Positions 8,162 through 17,224 are shown, counted from the first letter of the stretch. The stretch: 64,000 nt of DNA from Elusimicrobiota bacterium (GCA_016209035.1 JACQWX010000074.1:19076-83075); one strand, 5' to 3'. Numbers and translations are program-made. Notes: generated by a model not told the origin, from the sequence alone.

Positions 8162-9684
8162 CCCAGCGCCTTGAGCCGCGGCATCAGCTTGGTAATCCAT
8201 CTCCATGCCTCGTACTCGACCGGGCATTGATGGAGGTCGTGCCTCAGCCGGAAGAGCGCGATCGGCTTGTAGATCCGAGAGAACAGCCGGAGCATGCGGA
8301 AAAGCAGGCTCTTGTTGCCCGCTGACTCCTTGATGATCTTGTCATCGATGACGAAGGACGAGACCTGCATTAGCTTGATGAGGTTGTTGTGTCTGCGGGT
8401 ATACCAGGGGTACGCGATCTTCCTCTCGGCATCGGAGGAATCCATCTCGATCCATTCGTCCATGGTCCGCGGCGGCTGGTAGGAGTATTCGGCCTCGGCC
8501 ACGGCGAGGGTCCGGGTGCCGGGGATGGGCTTCCAGTCGCCTCCGAACCCGAAATAGGCGTTCGGGTTGTCCCGGAGCAGCTGCAGCGCCACGTCTTTCG
8601 TCTCGAGCAGGTCCTCATAGGTCTCGCCCGGGGTACCGTAGATGAAGTTGTAGTGGGCTGTGATGGGGAAGCGCGCGAGCTTGCGGTTCGCCCTTAGGAT
8701 CTGGTTGCGCGTCACGCCCTTCTGCAGGTTCTTCAGGACGTTGTCGCTTCCGGACTCCACACCGACCATGATCATGCTGCCGCCGGCTCGCGTCATCAGC
8801 TCCAGGAAGGCGTCATCCATCCGGTCGATCTCGTTGATGCGCGCGCCGCGGAACTCCAGCGTGGCCCGTATCCCGCGCCGGAGGATCCCCTCGAAGAGCC
8901 GGCGCATCCTAGCGAGGTCCGGGAAGCTGGTGTCGTCGATGAAGACGATGCGGTCCGTGGAGTAGTTCTTGAGGATGTGCTCGATGTGGTCCAGGACCTC
9001 GTCCTCGTCGAGCGGGCGCCACTTGGGACCGTTGATCTCCGCGTAGATCGTGGGGTGGACGCAGAAGGAGCACCGGTAGGGACACCCGATGCTGCTGAAG
9101 ATCGGGAACGACCTGCTCTTGCTGAAGGAGCGGGCATACTTGCTCGACATCACGTCGAGCAGGCCGTAGGGGATGTCCCGGAAGCCGATGACCTCGAACA
9201 GGCCCGACCTGGGGTTGTGGACGGCCTGACCGTCCCTTTTGTAGGAAAGGCCCTTGACGCCGGTGTAGTCTTGCGCGCCCGCCTGCAGCCGCTCGATGAG
9301 CTCGGCCAGGGCGCAGGAGCCGTATCCGCGCACGAGGAAATCGATGTAGGGCTCCTGGATCGTGTCAGGCAGGACGGTGGGATGCGGCCCTCCCCAGACG
9401 ACCCTGGTGGAGGGGGACTTCTCCCTGATGAAGAGGGAGATCTCCCGGGCATGCTTGAGGGGGTTGCCCGTCATGACGGACACCCCGGCCAGCCTCACCC
9501 CCTCCCGCAGGCAGTCATCCACCTCGGATCTCCAGCGCTCCCCCTCGAGCCTCAGGTCCAGTATCCGGACGCGGTAGCCCCGCTTGACGCTCTCCGCGGC
9601 CGCGTAGAGCACGCTGAGCGGCAGGTCGACGACCATGCTGTCCATGCTCCCCAGCTGCGGGTAGATGAGCAGGGCGTCGATCAT
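8158..9684 (-). CDS. B12-binding-domain radical SAM protein
   Basis: A 508-residue protein with an N-terminal Rossmann-like cobalamin-binding domain (about residues 1-140; ALLIYPQLG, VVWGGPHPTVLPD) and a radical SAM domain with SSIGCPYRCSFCVHP (CxxxCxxC) near residue 200. GVESGSDNVLKNLQKG and FIYGTPGETYED are the typical later motifs. The usual DxHxxG base-on motif is not seen, as in many class B enzymes of this type. The start at 9684 overlaps the asnB stop by ATGA. Relatives carry out C- or P-methylation or rearrangements. Here the reaction is unknown, but close coupling to an AsnB and a SPASM-type radical SAM suggests one modification module. Confidence 0.87.
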   Translation of the reverse strand: MIDALLIYPQLGSMDSMVVDLPLSVLYAAAESVKRGYRVRILDLRLEGERWRSEVDDCLREGVRLAGVSVMTGNPLKHAREISLFIREKSPSTRVVWGGPHPTVLPDTIQEPYIDFLVRGYGSCALAELIERLQAGAQDYTGVKGLSYKRDGQAVHNPRSGLFEVIGFRDIPYGLLDVMSSKYARSFSKSRSFPIFSSIGCPYRCSFCVHPTIYAEINGPKWRPLDEDEVLDHIEHILKNYSTDRIVFIDDTSFPDLARMRRLFEGILRRGIRATLEFRGARINEIDRMDDAFLELMTRAGGSMIMVGVESGSDNVLKNLQKGVTRNQILRANRKLARFPITAHYNFIYGTPGETYEDLLETKDVALQLLRDNPNAYFGFGGDWKPIPGTRTLAVAEAEYSYQPPRTMDEWIEMDSSDAERKIAYPWYTRRHNNLIKLMQVSSFVIDDKIIKESAGNKSLLFRMLRLFSRIYKPIALFRLRHDLHQCPVEYEAWRWITKLMPRLKALG

Positions 9685-11675
9685 GCCGCGCCCCCTGCCG
9701 CCCACCCCTTTCCTGATGGCGCAGGGGACGCTCGGCCTCCGGCCTCGACCGCGCCTCCGGCGGGGGCTTCCCGGTCGACGAACGTCTGGAACCAGAGCTC
9801 CAGCATCGCCAGCGCCGTCAGCTGGCGGTTCAGGAGCATGCTCTCCTCGCTGGCGAATGCCTGGAGCAGGCTCTCAACGCGGGGCCACAGGAACAGTCCG
9901 CGCCGCTCGACGCTCTCCTTGCTCAACAGGGAAGAGGCCCAGTCGAAGAAGGGCCGTCGGTAGCGCGGCGGCACGGGCATGTAGAACGCCTGCTTGCCCT
10001 TCTCCCGGAACTGCGGGGGGAACATCCTCTCGATCACTCGGCGCAGGATTTCCTTGTTCCTGCCCTTGGCGACCTTGCCTTCGCGAGGCAGGTTGAGGGC
10101 CATCTCCACGACCCGGTAGTCGAGGAAGGGGCTGCGCGTCTCCACTGCGTGGGCCATGTTCAGCTTGTCCAGCCTGAAGACCACGCTGTAGGGGATCCAA
10201 TACTTCAAGTCCAGGAGGCCCAGCCTGGAGAGGTACGGGAAATCCGAGAAGGAGGCCATGTCGCGATCGATGGCCTGGGCCAGCGGGTCGGCCGAGGCCT
10301 GGGACCGCCAGGACGGCGCGTACAAGGCGTCCCTCTCGGGCTGGGAGAAGGTTGAGGTGAGGCCCTCGTAGAAAGAGCCGAATCCGCCGCATCGGCCCAG
10401 CGCCAGGGACAGCTTTCCTTTCTCCCGTTCCCCGAGTTCGGCGGGGTAGTCGAAGAAGCGGTTGAGGACCGCTGTCGGCACGCAGTCCAACAGCCGGGAC
10501 AGCGCCCTGCCGGAGCCGGGGAGCCTGAGCCACGGTTTCCACCGGTCCCAGCCGCACATCACCCGCTGGTGGAAGTACCCGCCCAGGACTTCATCGGCGC
10601 CGTCTCCGGTCAGCGCCACCGTGAGTTTCTCCTTCGTCTTCTTCGCAAGGAGGAACGCCGGCATGCTGATGAGGTCGCCGAACGGCTCGTCCAAGTGGTA
10701 GGTGATGGCGGGGAGCAGGCCGAAGTCCTCCGGCGCTACCGAAACCGGGTTGAACTCGATGTCCAGATGCTTGGCGACGGCCTGGGCCCTGCGCCGCTCG
10801 TTATGCTCGTAATCGACGCTCAGGGTGAACGAGACGAGCCGCCCTTGGGTTAGGGAGCGCATCATGCCGGCGACGGCCGAGGAATCGATCCCGCCGCTCA
10901 GGTAGAGGCCCAGGGGGACATCGCTCTGCAGCCGGAGCTTCACTGCATCCTTCAGGAGCGATTCGAAGGCATCGACGGAAGAGTCATCGAAACCGGCGGA
11001 GGGGCGGTGTCTGGGCTTCCAATAGGTCCGGACCGAGCAGCGGCCCTCCGCACAGGTCAGCATGGTCGCGGGCTCGAGCTTCCTCACCGATTTGAGGATC
11101 GTCATGGGAGCCGGAACGTAGCGCAGGCAGAGGTATCGGTCCACGGCCAAGGGGTCGATGTCCCTGCCGATCCAGGGGAAGATCAGCAAGGATTTCATTT
11201 CGGACGCGAGGATCAGCTGGTCGCCGGACACGGCGTAGTAGAGCGGCTTCTTCCCGAACCGGTCCACGGCGGCCAGGACCCTGCCGCGGCGTTCGTCGGA
11301 GAGCACGAACGCGAACATCCCGTTGACCTGCTCCAGGAATGCATCCCCATGTTCCTCGTAGAGATGGAGCAGGACCTCGCAGTCGGAATCCGACCGGAAA
11401 ACGTGGCCTTTGGCCTTGAGCTCGGCGGTCTTCTCCTTGTAGTTGTAGATCTCGCCGTTGCAGACGAGATGGATGCTCCCGTTCTCGTTGGACATCGGCT
11501 GACCCGCGGCCTCGGAGAGGTCCAGAATGGCGAGCCTGCGGTGCCCCAGGCTCACCCTGGCGCTCGGGCGCAGGCCGCCGCTGTCCGGGCCGCGGTGGCG
11601 CAGCAGCTCGGTCATCTCGCCGAGACGGGCGTGATCGGCCTGGTGATCGCTAACGATCGCAGTGATTCCGCACAC
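9681..11675 (-). CDS. asnB: Asparagine synthase (glutamine-hydrolysing)-like amidotransferase
   Basis: A 664-residue AsnB homologue starting at a GTG (no ATG available) so that the mature N-terminus is Cys2 (CGITAIV), the glutaminase nucleophile. RHRGPDS, CNGEIYNY and the DRFGKKPLYY segment mark the N-terminal glutaminase domain. SGGIDSSAVAG is the PP-loop and LTGDGADEVLGGY the second synthetase motif. In glycan loci such proteins (WbpS type) amidate uronic acids rather than aspartate, which fits the uronic-acid cassette downstream. The last about 20 residues (PAGGAVEAGGRASP and onward) are encoded by a dispersed hairpin repeat (9691-9755), so the C-terminal tail looks acquired. Confidence 0.9.
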   Translation of the reverse strand: MCGITAIVSDHQADHARLGEMTELLRHRGPDSGGLRPSARVSLGHRRLAILDLSEAAGQPMSNENGSIHLVCNGEIYNYKEKTAELKAKGHVFRSDSDCEVLLHLYEEHGDAFLEQVNGMFAFVLSDERRGRVLAAVDRFGKKPLYYAVSGDQLILASEMKSLLIFPWIGRDIDPLAVDRYLCLRYVPAPMTILKSVRKLEPATMLTCAEGRCSVRTYWKPRHRPSAGFDDSSVDAFESLLKDAVKLRLQSDVPLGLYLSGGIDSSAVAGMMRSLTQGRLVSFTLSVDYEHNERRRAQAVAKHLDIEFNPVSVAPEDFGLLPAITYHLDEPFGDLISMPAFLLAKKTKEKLTVALTGDGADEVLGGYFHQRVMCGWDRWKPWLRLPGSGRALSRLLDCVPTAVLNRFFDYPAELGEREKGKLSLALGRCGGFGSFYEGLTSTFSQPERDALYAPSWRSQASADPLAQAIDRDMASFSDFPYLSRLGLLDLKYWIPYSVVFRLDKLNMAHAVETRSPFLDYRVVEMALNLPREGKVAKGRNKEILRRVIERMFPPQFREKGKQAFYMPVPPRYRRPFFDWASSLLSKESVERRGLFLWPRVESLLQAFASEESMLLNRQLTALAMLELWFQTFVDREAPAGGAVEAGGRASPAPSGKGWAAGGAA
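9691..9755 (+). repeat. Dispersed hairpin repeat, copy A
   Basis: About 64 bp. The left half is a stem-loop (CCCCTGCCGCC pairing with GGCGCAGGGG, one bulge). The right half is a conserved core, GGACGCTCGGCC then TCCGGCCTCGACCGCGCC. It is ungapped against the reverse complement of copy B and has the same architecture as copy C. It lies within the 3' end of asnB and supplies its C-terminal codons. Confidence 0.75.
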
Positions 11676-11681
11676 GGTGGT

Positions 11682-13346
11682 TCAGGGACGGATACCGGCC
11701 AGCTTCCAAGAGGGGCCGGGCACGTAGGTCTTGGTGATGGTCAGCTCCGTCAGCGTCTTCGAAAGCCCAGGCAGATGGACGGCGACCGGCGTCAGGGTCA
11801 TCACGCCATCCTCATTGGCGGTGAGGAAAGAGATCCTGTCGCTGCGAACAGGCCGGTCGAAGCGGAGCGTGTCCGCGAGGATCACCCTGTCATCCTCGCG
11901 GCGGACGCTCCGCGCCAACGCCCATCGGGATGAGGATTTGAGGTTGGCGGAGGATTGGTTGATGGCGGTCCCCTTCCGTTTGCGGACGACGTCGATGCAC
12001 CGCCTCGCGAGCCTGGACCCCGCCGCTGTGGAGCACGCCACGCGCAGCGCGATTCGCGCCCAGAAGGGGGGCATGAATTTCCTGACCGGGGAGAGGGGGG
12101 CCAGGACGGCGTATTCACGGCCCAGATCGTCCGCCTGGATGGCCCTGTCGTAGGTGAGGTTCGTCGCGTACCCGTCCTCGGTCTCCACGGCATAGCCGTG
12201 GTCGGAGAGGACCCGTCCCTCCTCTCCGAAGAACCTCGTCAGCCCTCCGGCGCACGCCGCCACGACGAGCGGCCTGCCTTGGACGGCGAACCGCGCGAGG
12301 TTCGCCAACGCATAGACGCGCGAGTCCGCGTCCGTCCGCGCCAGCGGGAGGGCTTCGTCCGGCGCCTCCGCGGGGAGGGGGAAGCGGCCGGAGTATTCGT
12401 GGGCGAGCAGCGGCTGGAAGGCCCAGCGAGGAAGGCGCAGGTCATCCGCGAGAGTGGAGCGAAGGCCTTTGAACCCGACCGGCCCCGCATCGAGCATCCT
12501 GCGCAGGCGCCGGGCCCGGCCGCTGAAGCGCGACATGAGGATGACGGCGATCCTGGAGACGTACGGATTGTGGCAGACCCCGTACTCCTCCCCGACCGTC
12601 GTGTCCGGGTGGACCCATTCGGTCGCGAAGTCGAAGGCGCGCGCGAACGGGTCGCTCAGCGAGTGGTCGTCCATGACCTCCATGGCCATCGCGGCGAACT
12701 CGACCGTGAGGAACGTGTAGCCGACGTCCATATGGCCGACTTCAGGGAACCAGCCCTCGGAGGTCTGGGTGCGCACGATGGAGGCGAGCTTTTCCTTGGC
12801 CGCGTTCGTGTAGCGGGGCTCTTTGAGCGTGTGCCCGGCCCAGGCCAGAGCGCAGGCCCCGACGGCTTGGTGGTTCGTCTTGAAAAGATCGTCACGGCGC
12901 ATGAGCCAGCCGGCGGTTCGGGCCAGGCTCGCCTCGGCACGCGCCAGGAGTTCCCGGGGCAGATGCTCGCGCATGACATCCAGGGTGCGGGCGACGGCGT
13001 GGGCGGAGAAGGCCGCCGCGGCGTAGGCGCGCTCGCCTTTGTACCATTCGTCGTGAGACCCGTCCGTGTATTGACCGCGCATCCAGAAGGTCAGGAGCGC
13101 CCCGACGGCGCGCTGGAGCCGGACATCGCCCTGGAATGGCGAGCCGGGGAAGCGGCGGGCGAACAGCAAGGCCAGCGGCAGCATGGCTTCCTGCCGCCTG
13201 GTATCGGCAACGTCCGAGGTCTTGTCCCGCCAGTAGGCCAGGTGGGCGCAGCCGTAGGTTGGGGAAAGGATGTCGCCGTCGATCTGGCTGAGCAGCCTCT
13301 CTACGGAGGACACGACGAACGACACTTGGTCCTCGATGTCCGTCAT
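11682..13346 (-). CDS. Predicted alpha/alpha-toroid protein, heparinase/lyase-like
   Basis: A 554-residue protein without an obvious signal peptide or membrane span. The first about 310 residues look like helical (alpha/alpha) toroid repeats with conserved aromatic and His patches (KTNHQAVGACALAW, GWFPEVGHMDVGYTF, GVCHNPYVSRIA). The last about 200 residues look beta-rich. This architecture is shared by heparinase II/III and alginate-lyase-like proteins and by some glycan-locus proteins of unknown role. No catalytic residue can be assigned with confidence. It lies 6 nt upstream of asnB and 18 nt downstream of a GT2 gene, so it belongs to the same operon. It could trim, epimerise or bind the polymer. 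Confidence 0.6.
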   Translation of the reverse strand: MTDIEDQVSFVVSSVERLLSQIDGDILSPTYGCAHLAYWRDKTSDVADTRRQEAMLPLALLFARRFPGSPFQGDVRLQRAVGALLTFWMRGQYTDGSHDEWYKGERAYAAAAFSAHAVARTLDVMREHLPRELLARAEASLARTAGWLMRRDDLFKTNHQAVGACALAWAGHTLKEPRYTNAAKEKLASIVRTQTSEGWFPEVGHMDVGYTFLTVEFAAMAMEVMDDHSLSDPFARAFDFATEWVHPDTTVGEEYGVCHNPYVSRIAVILMSRFSGRARRLRRMLDAGPVGFKGLRSTLADDLRLPRWAFQPLLAHEYSGRFPLPAEAPDEALPLARTDADSRVYALANLARFAVQGRPLVVAACAGGLTRFFGEEGRVLSDHGYAVETEDGYATNLTYDRAIQADDLGREYAVLAPLSPVRKFMPPFWARIALRVACSTAAGSRLARRCIDVVRKRKGTAINQSSANLKSSSRWALARSVRREDDRVILADTLRFDRPVRSDRISFLTANEDGVMTLTPVAVHLPGLSKTLTELTITKTYVPGPSWKLAGIRP

Positions 13347-13364
13347 GGTGTTCGCCCGCGTGGC

Positions 13365-14330
13365 TCAACCATTCCCTTCCTTGTCCTTGCGGATGTAGGC
13401 CCCGTAGTTCTTCGGGAACATGATGTGGTAGGTCACCAGCTCTCCGATCAGGCCGAAGAAGATCATCGCGACCCCGATCGAGAACAGGACGGGCGACAGG
13501 ATCCACAGGGGGTGCTCCGCCAAGCGCCAGGCCGGGTTGCCGTTGAAGAAGGAGAGGAAATGCATGCAGACAAAGAACGCCCCCATCGGCACGGCGACCG
13601 CGATCGCGCTCACCCCGTAGAACCCGAAGAAATACAGGGGTGAACCGAGGAACCGGGTGATGAAGAAGACGGTCAGCAGGTCCATGAACCCGTGGTAGAT
13701 GCGCTTCACGCCGTATTTGGAGCGGCCGTACCGCCTGGGGGAATGCCACACCTCCACCTCTCCCACCTTGAACCCGTGCGCGGCGATGAACATGAGGATG
13801 AACCGATGCAGCTGCCCGTACAGGAAGAAGGACTGCATGCACTCGCGGTAGAAGGCCTTCAGTCCGCAGTTGAAATCATGGATCTCGATCCCGGACATCT
13901 GGCGGGCCATCAGGTTGAAGCCGCTCGAAAGGAGCGTCTTGATGAAGGGGTCTTGCCGGCGGACCTTCCATCCGCTCACCGCGTCGAGCCCGCGTTCCCC
14001 GAGCGCCTGGACCAGCTTCGGGATCTCCTCGGGCTGGTCCTGCAGGTCGGCGTCCATCATCACGATGATCTCGCCGGACGATTCGTTGAAGCCCGCCTGC
14101 AGGGCCACTGACTTGCCGCAGTTTGTGCGCAGGTGGATCGCTTTCACGATGCCGGGATGCTCGGCGCGCACCGATTCCAGCTCCTTTTCGGTCCCGTCTG
14201 TGCTGCCGTCATTGACGAGGATGACCTCATGCGTGCCCAGCGGGGCGAGCGCGGACAGGAGACGGTCCGTCAGAGGACGGATCGAATCGGCTTCGTTGAA
14301 GGCGGGGATGACGACAGAGATGCGCATCAT
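13365..14330 (-). CDS. Family 2 glycosyltransferase with C-terminal membrane spans (GtrB/DPM type)
   Basis: A 321-residue GT2. The N-terminal catalytic domain (ISVVIPAFNEADSI, VNDGSTDGT, MMDADLQDQPEEI) is followed at about residues 220-310 by two hydrophobic spans (LYFFGFYGVSAIAVAVPMG and SPVLFSIGVAMIFFGLIGE). This is the GtrB/ArnC/DPM layout, in which a sugar is transferred to undecaprenyl phosphate. The start MMRISVV at 14330 is chosen for the family N-terminus and a GGTAGGAAC ribosome site; the longer frame is antisense-type sequence. It probably feeds a polyprenyl-phosphate sugar to a GT-C transferase, such as the gene 4 nt upstream. Confidence 0.88.
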   Translation of the reverse strand: MMRISVVIPAFNEADSIRPLTDRLLSALAPLGTHEVILVNDGSTDGTEKELESVRAEHPGIVKAIHLRTNCGKSVALQAGFNESSGEIIVMMDADLQDQPEEIPKLVQALGERGLDAVSGWKVRRQDPFIKTLLSSGFNLMARQMSGIEIHDFNCGLKAFYRECMQSFFLYGQLHRFILMFIAAHGFKVGEVEVWHSPRRYGRSKYGVKRIYHGFMDLLTVFFITRFLGSPLYFFGFYGVSAIAVAVPMGAFFVCMHFLSFFNGNPAWRLAEHPLWILSPVLFSIGVAMIFFGLIGELVTYHIMFPKNYGAYIRKDKEGNG

Positions 14331-14334
14331 GTTC

Positions 14335-15729
14335 CTACCCTTCCAGGGTCTTTCCCCTGATGAGATTTCGGATCCCATCGAGCCCAAGCGGGAGGAAGAC
14401 GGGCCAGATGGCCACCATGCCGAGCAGATAGCGCGGATCGATGAAGACCTCCTCGGCCTCCATCCGGTGGAAGACCTCGCCGACCTGGGTGAATACGTGG
14501 CCTGCGAGCACCCCGAGATAGATGGCCAGCAGCGACAGCATCGCGTTGTCGCGCCGGCACAGCCATGCTCCGAGCGCGAAGACGGCGAATAAGGCGTAGT
14601 CAACGTATTTCAATCCTTGGTAGACCTGGCTGAACCTGTACCCGTACTGGTTCATGTACGCGTTGCCGCGCGAGCCGGATACGAACGTGATGACGGAGGC
14701 GATGCAGGGATTCGCCGGCAGGTAGGCGACGAACCTTCGGAAAAGCCAGTCGGCGTAGAGGATGGGCTTGCCGACGACGACCTCGCGGACATAAGTCATG
14801 AGGAAGGGGTTGCCCGGCCAGAGCCTGCACAGCCAGCGGTGGATCCGGTCCCCGCTGGAGGCGTATCGGGCGGACTGTGCTTTCATGTGCTCGAAGGCCG
14901 CGTCGTCCCGGAAGATCCTGAGCCCCTTGTAGGTGCCTGGATACTCCCCGAGCGCATTGTAGAGCGCCACGGGAAGGGAGGGCCGGTATTCCCCTGGGGA
15001 CGACACATTGAGGGAGTGGGTGAATCCGGCGCGGCCCGCAGAGAGGGTGATCGCTCCCTTGACCAGCACGCAAGACAGCCCGAACGCCCCCAGGAGCACG
15101 CCGACTCTCGCGGCCGCCTGCCATCTCGTCTTCCGATAGGCCCAGAGGACGAACAGGGCGAAGAAGGGGAGGATCGCGATGTTGTCGAAGCGAGTGAAGG
15201 CGACCAGGGCGCCGACGATGCCCGCGAGCCCGTACCATGGCTGCCATCGTTCCCGGGACAGGCCCTGCATGATGGCGTAGCCGAACGTCAGCATGAGGAC
15301 CGGCGTGTAGGCTTCTCCGAGGATTTGCGACGCATAGAAGATGGACGGCAGCCAGACGGCGTACAGAAAGGCGCCTTTCAAGGCGACATCTCTGGAGAAC
15401 CGCGTCCGCAGCATCCCGAACACGAGGAGGCAGCCGGCGGAATCGAATGCCCCCTGGATGATCATCTTCGCCGTTGCCGTCCCTTGGATCGTCGTCGAGA
15501 ACAGCCGGTTGAACACGCCGAGCATCCACAGAACGAGGTTCGTCAGGAAGGGCGTCTCGACGTAGCACGCGGTCTGGAAGCCGTCATGCGTCGCGTCCGG
15601 CCTGCCCGACGCGATCAGGTACAGGGGGATGATGAGCCGCAGGCCCATGGCGGCCGTTAGGATCTTTAAAAGTGCGATTTCGGCGGAACTCCATCCCGAC
15701 GGCCTTCGAATCAGTCGTGCCAAGCCCAC
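14335..15729 (-). CDS. Multi-spanning membrane protein, GT-C-like (GT39/ArnT-type) glycosyltransferase
   Basis: A 464-residue integral membrane protein with roughly ten hydrophobic spans. It begins at a GTG; residues 15-40 form the first span (LRLIIPLYLIASG), followed by a periplasmic loop with an acidic residue pair (DATHDGFQT), as in GT-C enzymes. It is clearly paralogous to the plus-strand gene at 18285. Shared blocks include YAVWLPSI, an F-RFDN block, ALYN-GEYP-TY-GLR and a C-terminal RYL-GM-IWP-FLP block. It likely uses a polyprenyl-phosphate sugar made by the neighbouring GtrB-like enzyme. A TATCAT -10 ends 7 nt before the GTG, consistent with a leaderless message. Confidence 0.75.
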   Translation of the reverse strand: MGLARLIRRPSGWSSAEIALLKILTAAMGLRLIIPLYLIASGRPDATHDGFQTACYVETPFLTNLVLWMLGVFNRLFSTTIQGTATAKMIIQGAFDSAGCLLVFGMLRTRFSRDVALKGAFLYAVWLPSIFYASQILGEAYTPVLMLTFGYAIMQGLSRERWQPWYGLAGIVGALVAFTRFDNIAILPFFALFVLWAYRKTRWQAAARVGVLLGAFGLSCVLVKGAITLSAGRAGFTHSLNVSSPGEYRPSLPVALYNALGEYPGTYKGLRIFRDDAAFEHMKAQSARYASSGDRIHRWLCRLWPGNPFLMTYVREVVVGKPILYADWLFRRFVAYLPANPCIASVITFVSGSRGNAYMNQYGYRFSQVYQGLKYVDYALFAVFALGAWLCRRDNAMLSLLAIYLGVLAGHVFTQVGEVFHRMEAEEVFIDPRYLLGMVAIWPVFLPLGLDGIRNLIRGKTLEG

Positions 15730-15736
15730 GCGAAAG

Positions 15737-15742
15737 ATGATA
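15737..15742 (-). promoter_or_regulatory. Candidate -10 element, leaderless promoter
   Basis: The minus strand reads TTTTTGTATCATCTTTCGC directly followed by the GTG start at 15729. TATCAT ends 7 nt before the start codon, so a transcript starting at the usual distance would begin at or next to the GTG. TTACAG lies 18 bp upstream as a weak -35. No ribosome-binding site can fit. Confidence 0.55.
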
Positions 15743-15784
15743 CAAAAAGTCTATAATGCTCTGTAATGCAGAACAGGGATGCGG

Positions 15785-17224
15785 CTACGCGGCGTTTCCC
15801 AGGCATTTGACACCGTCTGTCGTGGTTGCATACTTCTGGATGCGGCTTCGAGGCCTGTCAGGCACCGTCGGCGCCAAGAGCCCGGACTCGATCAGGGACT
15901 TCACGCAGGGCATGGCGTGATCCCGCTTCTTGATGCCGATCTCGACCATGATCTCCTTTAGGAACCGCGGGGTCTTGCAGAATTGGAGGATGGTCCGGTC
16001 CCGGGGACTGACTTGCCCCCCACTTGCCCCCCACTTGCCCCCCACTTGCCCCCCTGCGGCCGGACGGCGCGCAAGAAGAAGCTCGAAGAATGAGGTGAAC
16101 CGGAATTCCGGTGCCGCGCACTTGGCCTGAGCCAGCGCGTCGCGCATACGGCCGATGCCCGTTCCGGTGCGTTCGATCTTGTGGGCTCGGAAGAGCAGGT
16201 CCGCCACGAGGGGATTGCGCCGGACGCTGCGCCGGCCGAAATCCTCCGGGCTCAACCCGGGCGGCAAGCCGCCGGGGTTGACGATGGCCACGCGGTCCGG
16301 GAACACCTCGATGGAGATGTTCCCGCCCCTGACCGAGTAGTCACGGTGCGCGAAGGCGTTGACCAAGCCCTCGCGCAAGACCGCCACCGGGAATTCAGGG
16401 TGTTCGACGCGGTCCATGCCCCGGATTTCATAGCGCACCCGCAGGTGCTTGAGAAGGAAGACCTCGGCCTGCTGGAGGTTCTCCAATAGGCCGCCTTCGA
16501 GGTCCTTACGGTCCAGGATGTGCAGGCGTTCGGGCGTCTGGAACAGGACGCAGGCTACGCGGGCTTGCGGAAGGAAGCTCGGCGGGTTCTTGGCAAAGAA
16601 GAGAGCCCCGGCGTTGTTGAGCACCAGTCGTCGCCCCTGCCGCCGGCCGCAGCCCAGGTTGATGAGTAGGTCTTCCGCGGAGAGCCCGCCGACGGAGGCG
16701 CCGGACTCGCGGAGGAACGCCCGGAACGCCGCCTCGTCGAAATCCGCAGGATACCGGAAAGCCGGACAGTCCTGATGTTCGACGATGACAGGCTCAAGCG
16801 AGCGGACGAACTCGACGAGTTCGTGCCGGTTGAGCTTCTGGCTGTTGGGGCCGGTCCGAAGAAAATAGCCCGAGGCGCAGCCGTGAGGCTTGTGCTTGCC
16901 CTCGGCCACCTCGATCATCAGAAGTCCGTGGCCTTCGTGCTTGAACGGGACCACGCGGACGGAGACCGGAGGGTCGCAATGGCGGGCGATGTCAACCACC
17001 TGGGAAAGCAGGCGGTTGGTGACCGCCACGCCTTTGATCTGTTTGTCGTCCGCCACTCCGACGAAAATGCGTCCGCCGGCCGAATTGGCGAACGCCACGA
17101 ATTCCCGCGCCAGCGAGTCCGAGACGGACTCCTTGAACTCGACAAACTGGCCTTCCCAGGCAGAGAGCGCCAGGGCGAATTCAGACGCGGCGGGAAGTCG
17201 GGCGGTCATCTCTCGGCGTGGCAT
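15785..17224 (-). CDS. AlbA/Schlafen-domain ATP-binding protein (RecG-like regulator family)
   Basis: A 479-residue member of the family often annotated as putative transcriptional regulator or RecG-related helicase. Residues 20-150 form the AlbA_2 (divergent Schlafen) domain (FVEFKESVSD, FANSAGGRIFVGVADD). Residues 250-380 form an HATPase_c_4 region (REGLVNAFAHRDY, VNPGGLPPGL, ERTGTGIGRM). After a glycine-rich hinge comes a C-terminal winged-helix-like domain (LKEIMVEIGIKKRDHAM). The hinge is encoded by four exact 11-bp repeats. Its biochemical role is not established. It interrupts the glycan genes and may be an independent cargo gene. A distant homologue is encoded at 29772. Confidence 0.85.
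   Translation of the reverse strand: MPRREMTARLPAASEFALALSAWEGQFVEFKESVSDSLAREFVAFANSAGGRIFVGVADDKQIKGVAVTNRLLSQVVDIARHCDPPVSVRVVPFKHEGHGLLMIEVAEGKHKPHGCASGYFLRTGPNSQKLNRHELVEFVRSLEPVIVEHQDCPAFRYPADFDEAAFRAFLRESGASVGGLSAEDLLINLGCGRRQGRRLVLNNAGALFFAKNPPSFLPQARVACVLFQTPERLHILDRKDLEGGLLENLQQAEVFLLKHLRVRYEIRGMDRVEHPEFPVAVLREGLVNAFAHRDYSVRGGNISIEVFPDRVAIVNPGGLPPGLSPEDFGRRSVRRNPLVADLLFRAHKIERTGTGIGRMRDALAQAKCAAPEFRFTSFFELLLARRPAAGGQVGGKWGASGGQVSPRDRTILQFCKTPRFLKEIMVEIGIKKRDHAMPCVKSLIESGLLAPTVPDRPRSRIQKYATTTDGVKCLGNAA
16011..16054. repeat. Tandem repeat, four units of 11 bp, inside a coding region
   Basis: Four perfect consecutive copies of ACTTGCCCCCC. The unit length is not a multiple of three, so the copies are read in rotating frames (GGQVGGKWGASGGQV on the minus strand). 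A gain or loss of one unit would shift the reading frame before the winged-helix domain. Confidence 0.9.

Noticed and set aside
9681..11675. AsnB plus radical SAM as a lasso-peptide or RiPP cluster
   Set aside because: No precursor peptide, leader peptidase or RRE-type protein is seen, and all neighbours are nucleotide-sugar or glycosyltransferase genes.
11955..13643. A 562-codon open frame antisense to the lyase-like gene
   Set aside because: Composition typical of antisense frames in high-GC DNA and no family features; it also runs into the GT2 gene on the other strand.
15752..15757. Plus-strand TATAAT at 15752 as a promoter
   Set aside because: There is no plus-strand gene downstream; the useful promoter reading is on the minus strand (TATCAT at 15737-15742).
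16011..16054. CRISPR-like array
   Set aside because: The repeats are contiguous 11-bp units without spacers and lie inside a gene; no Cas gene is present.
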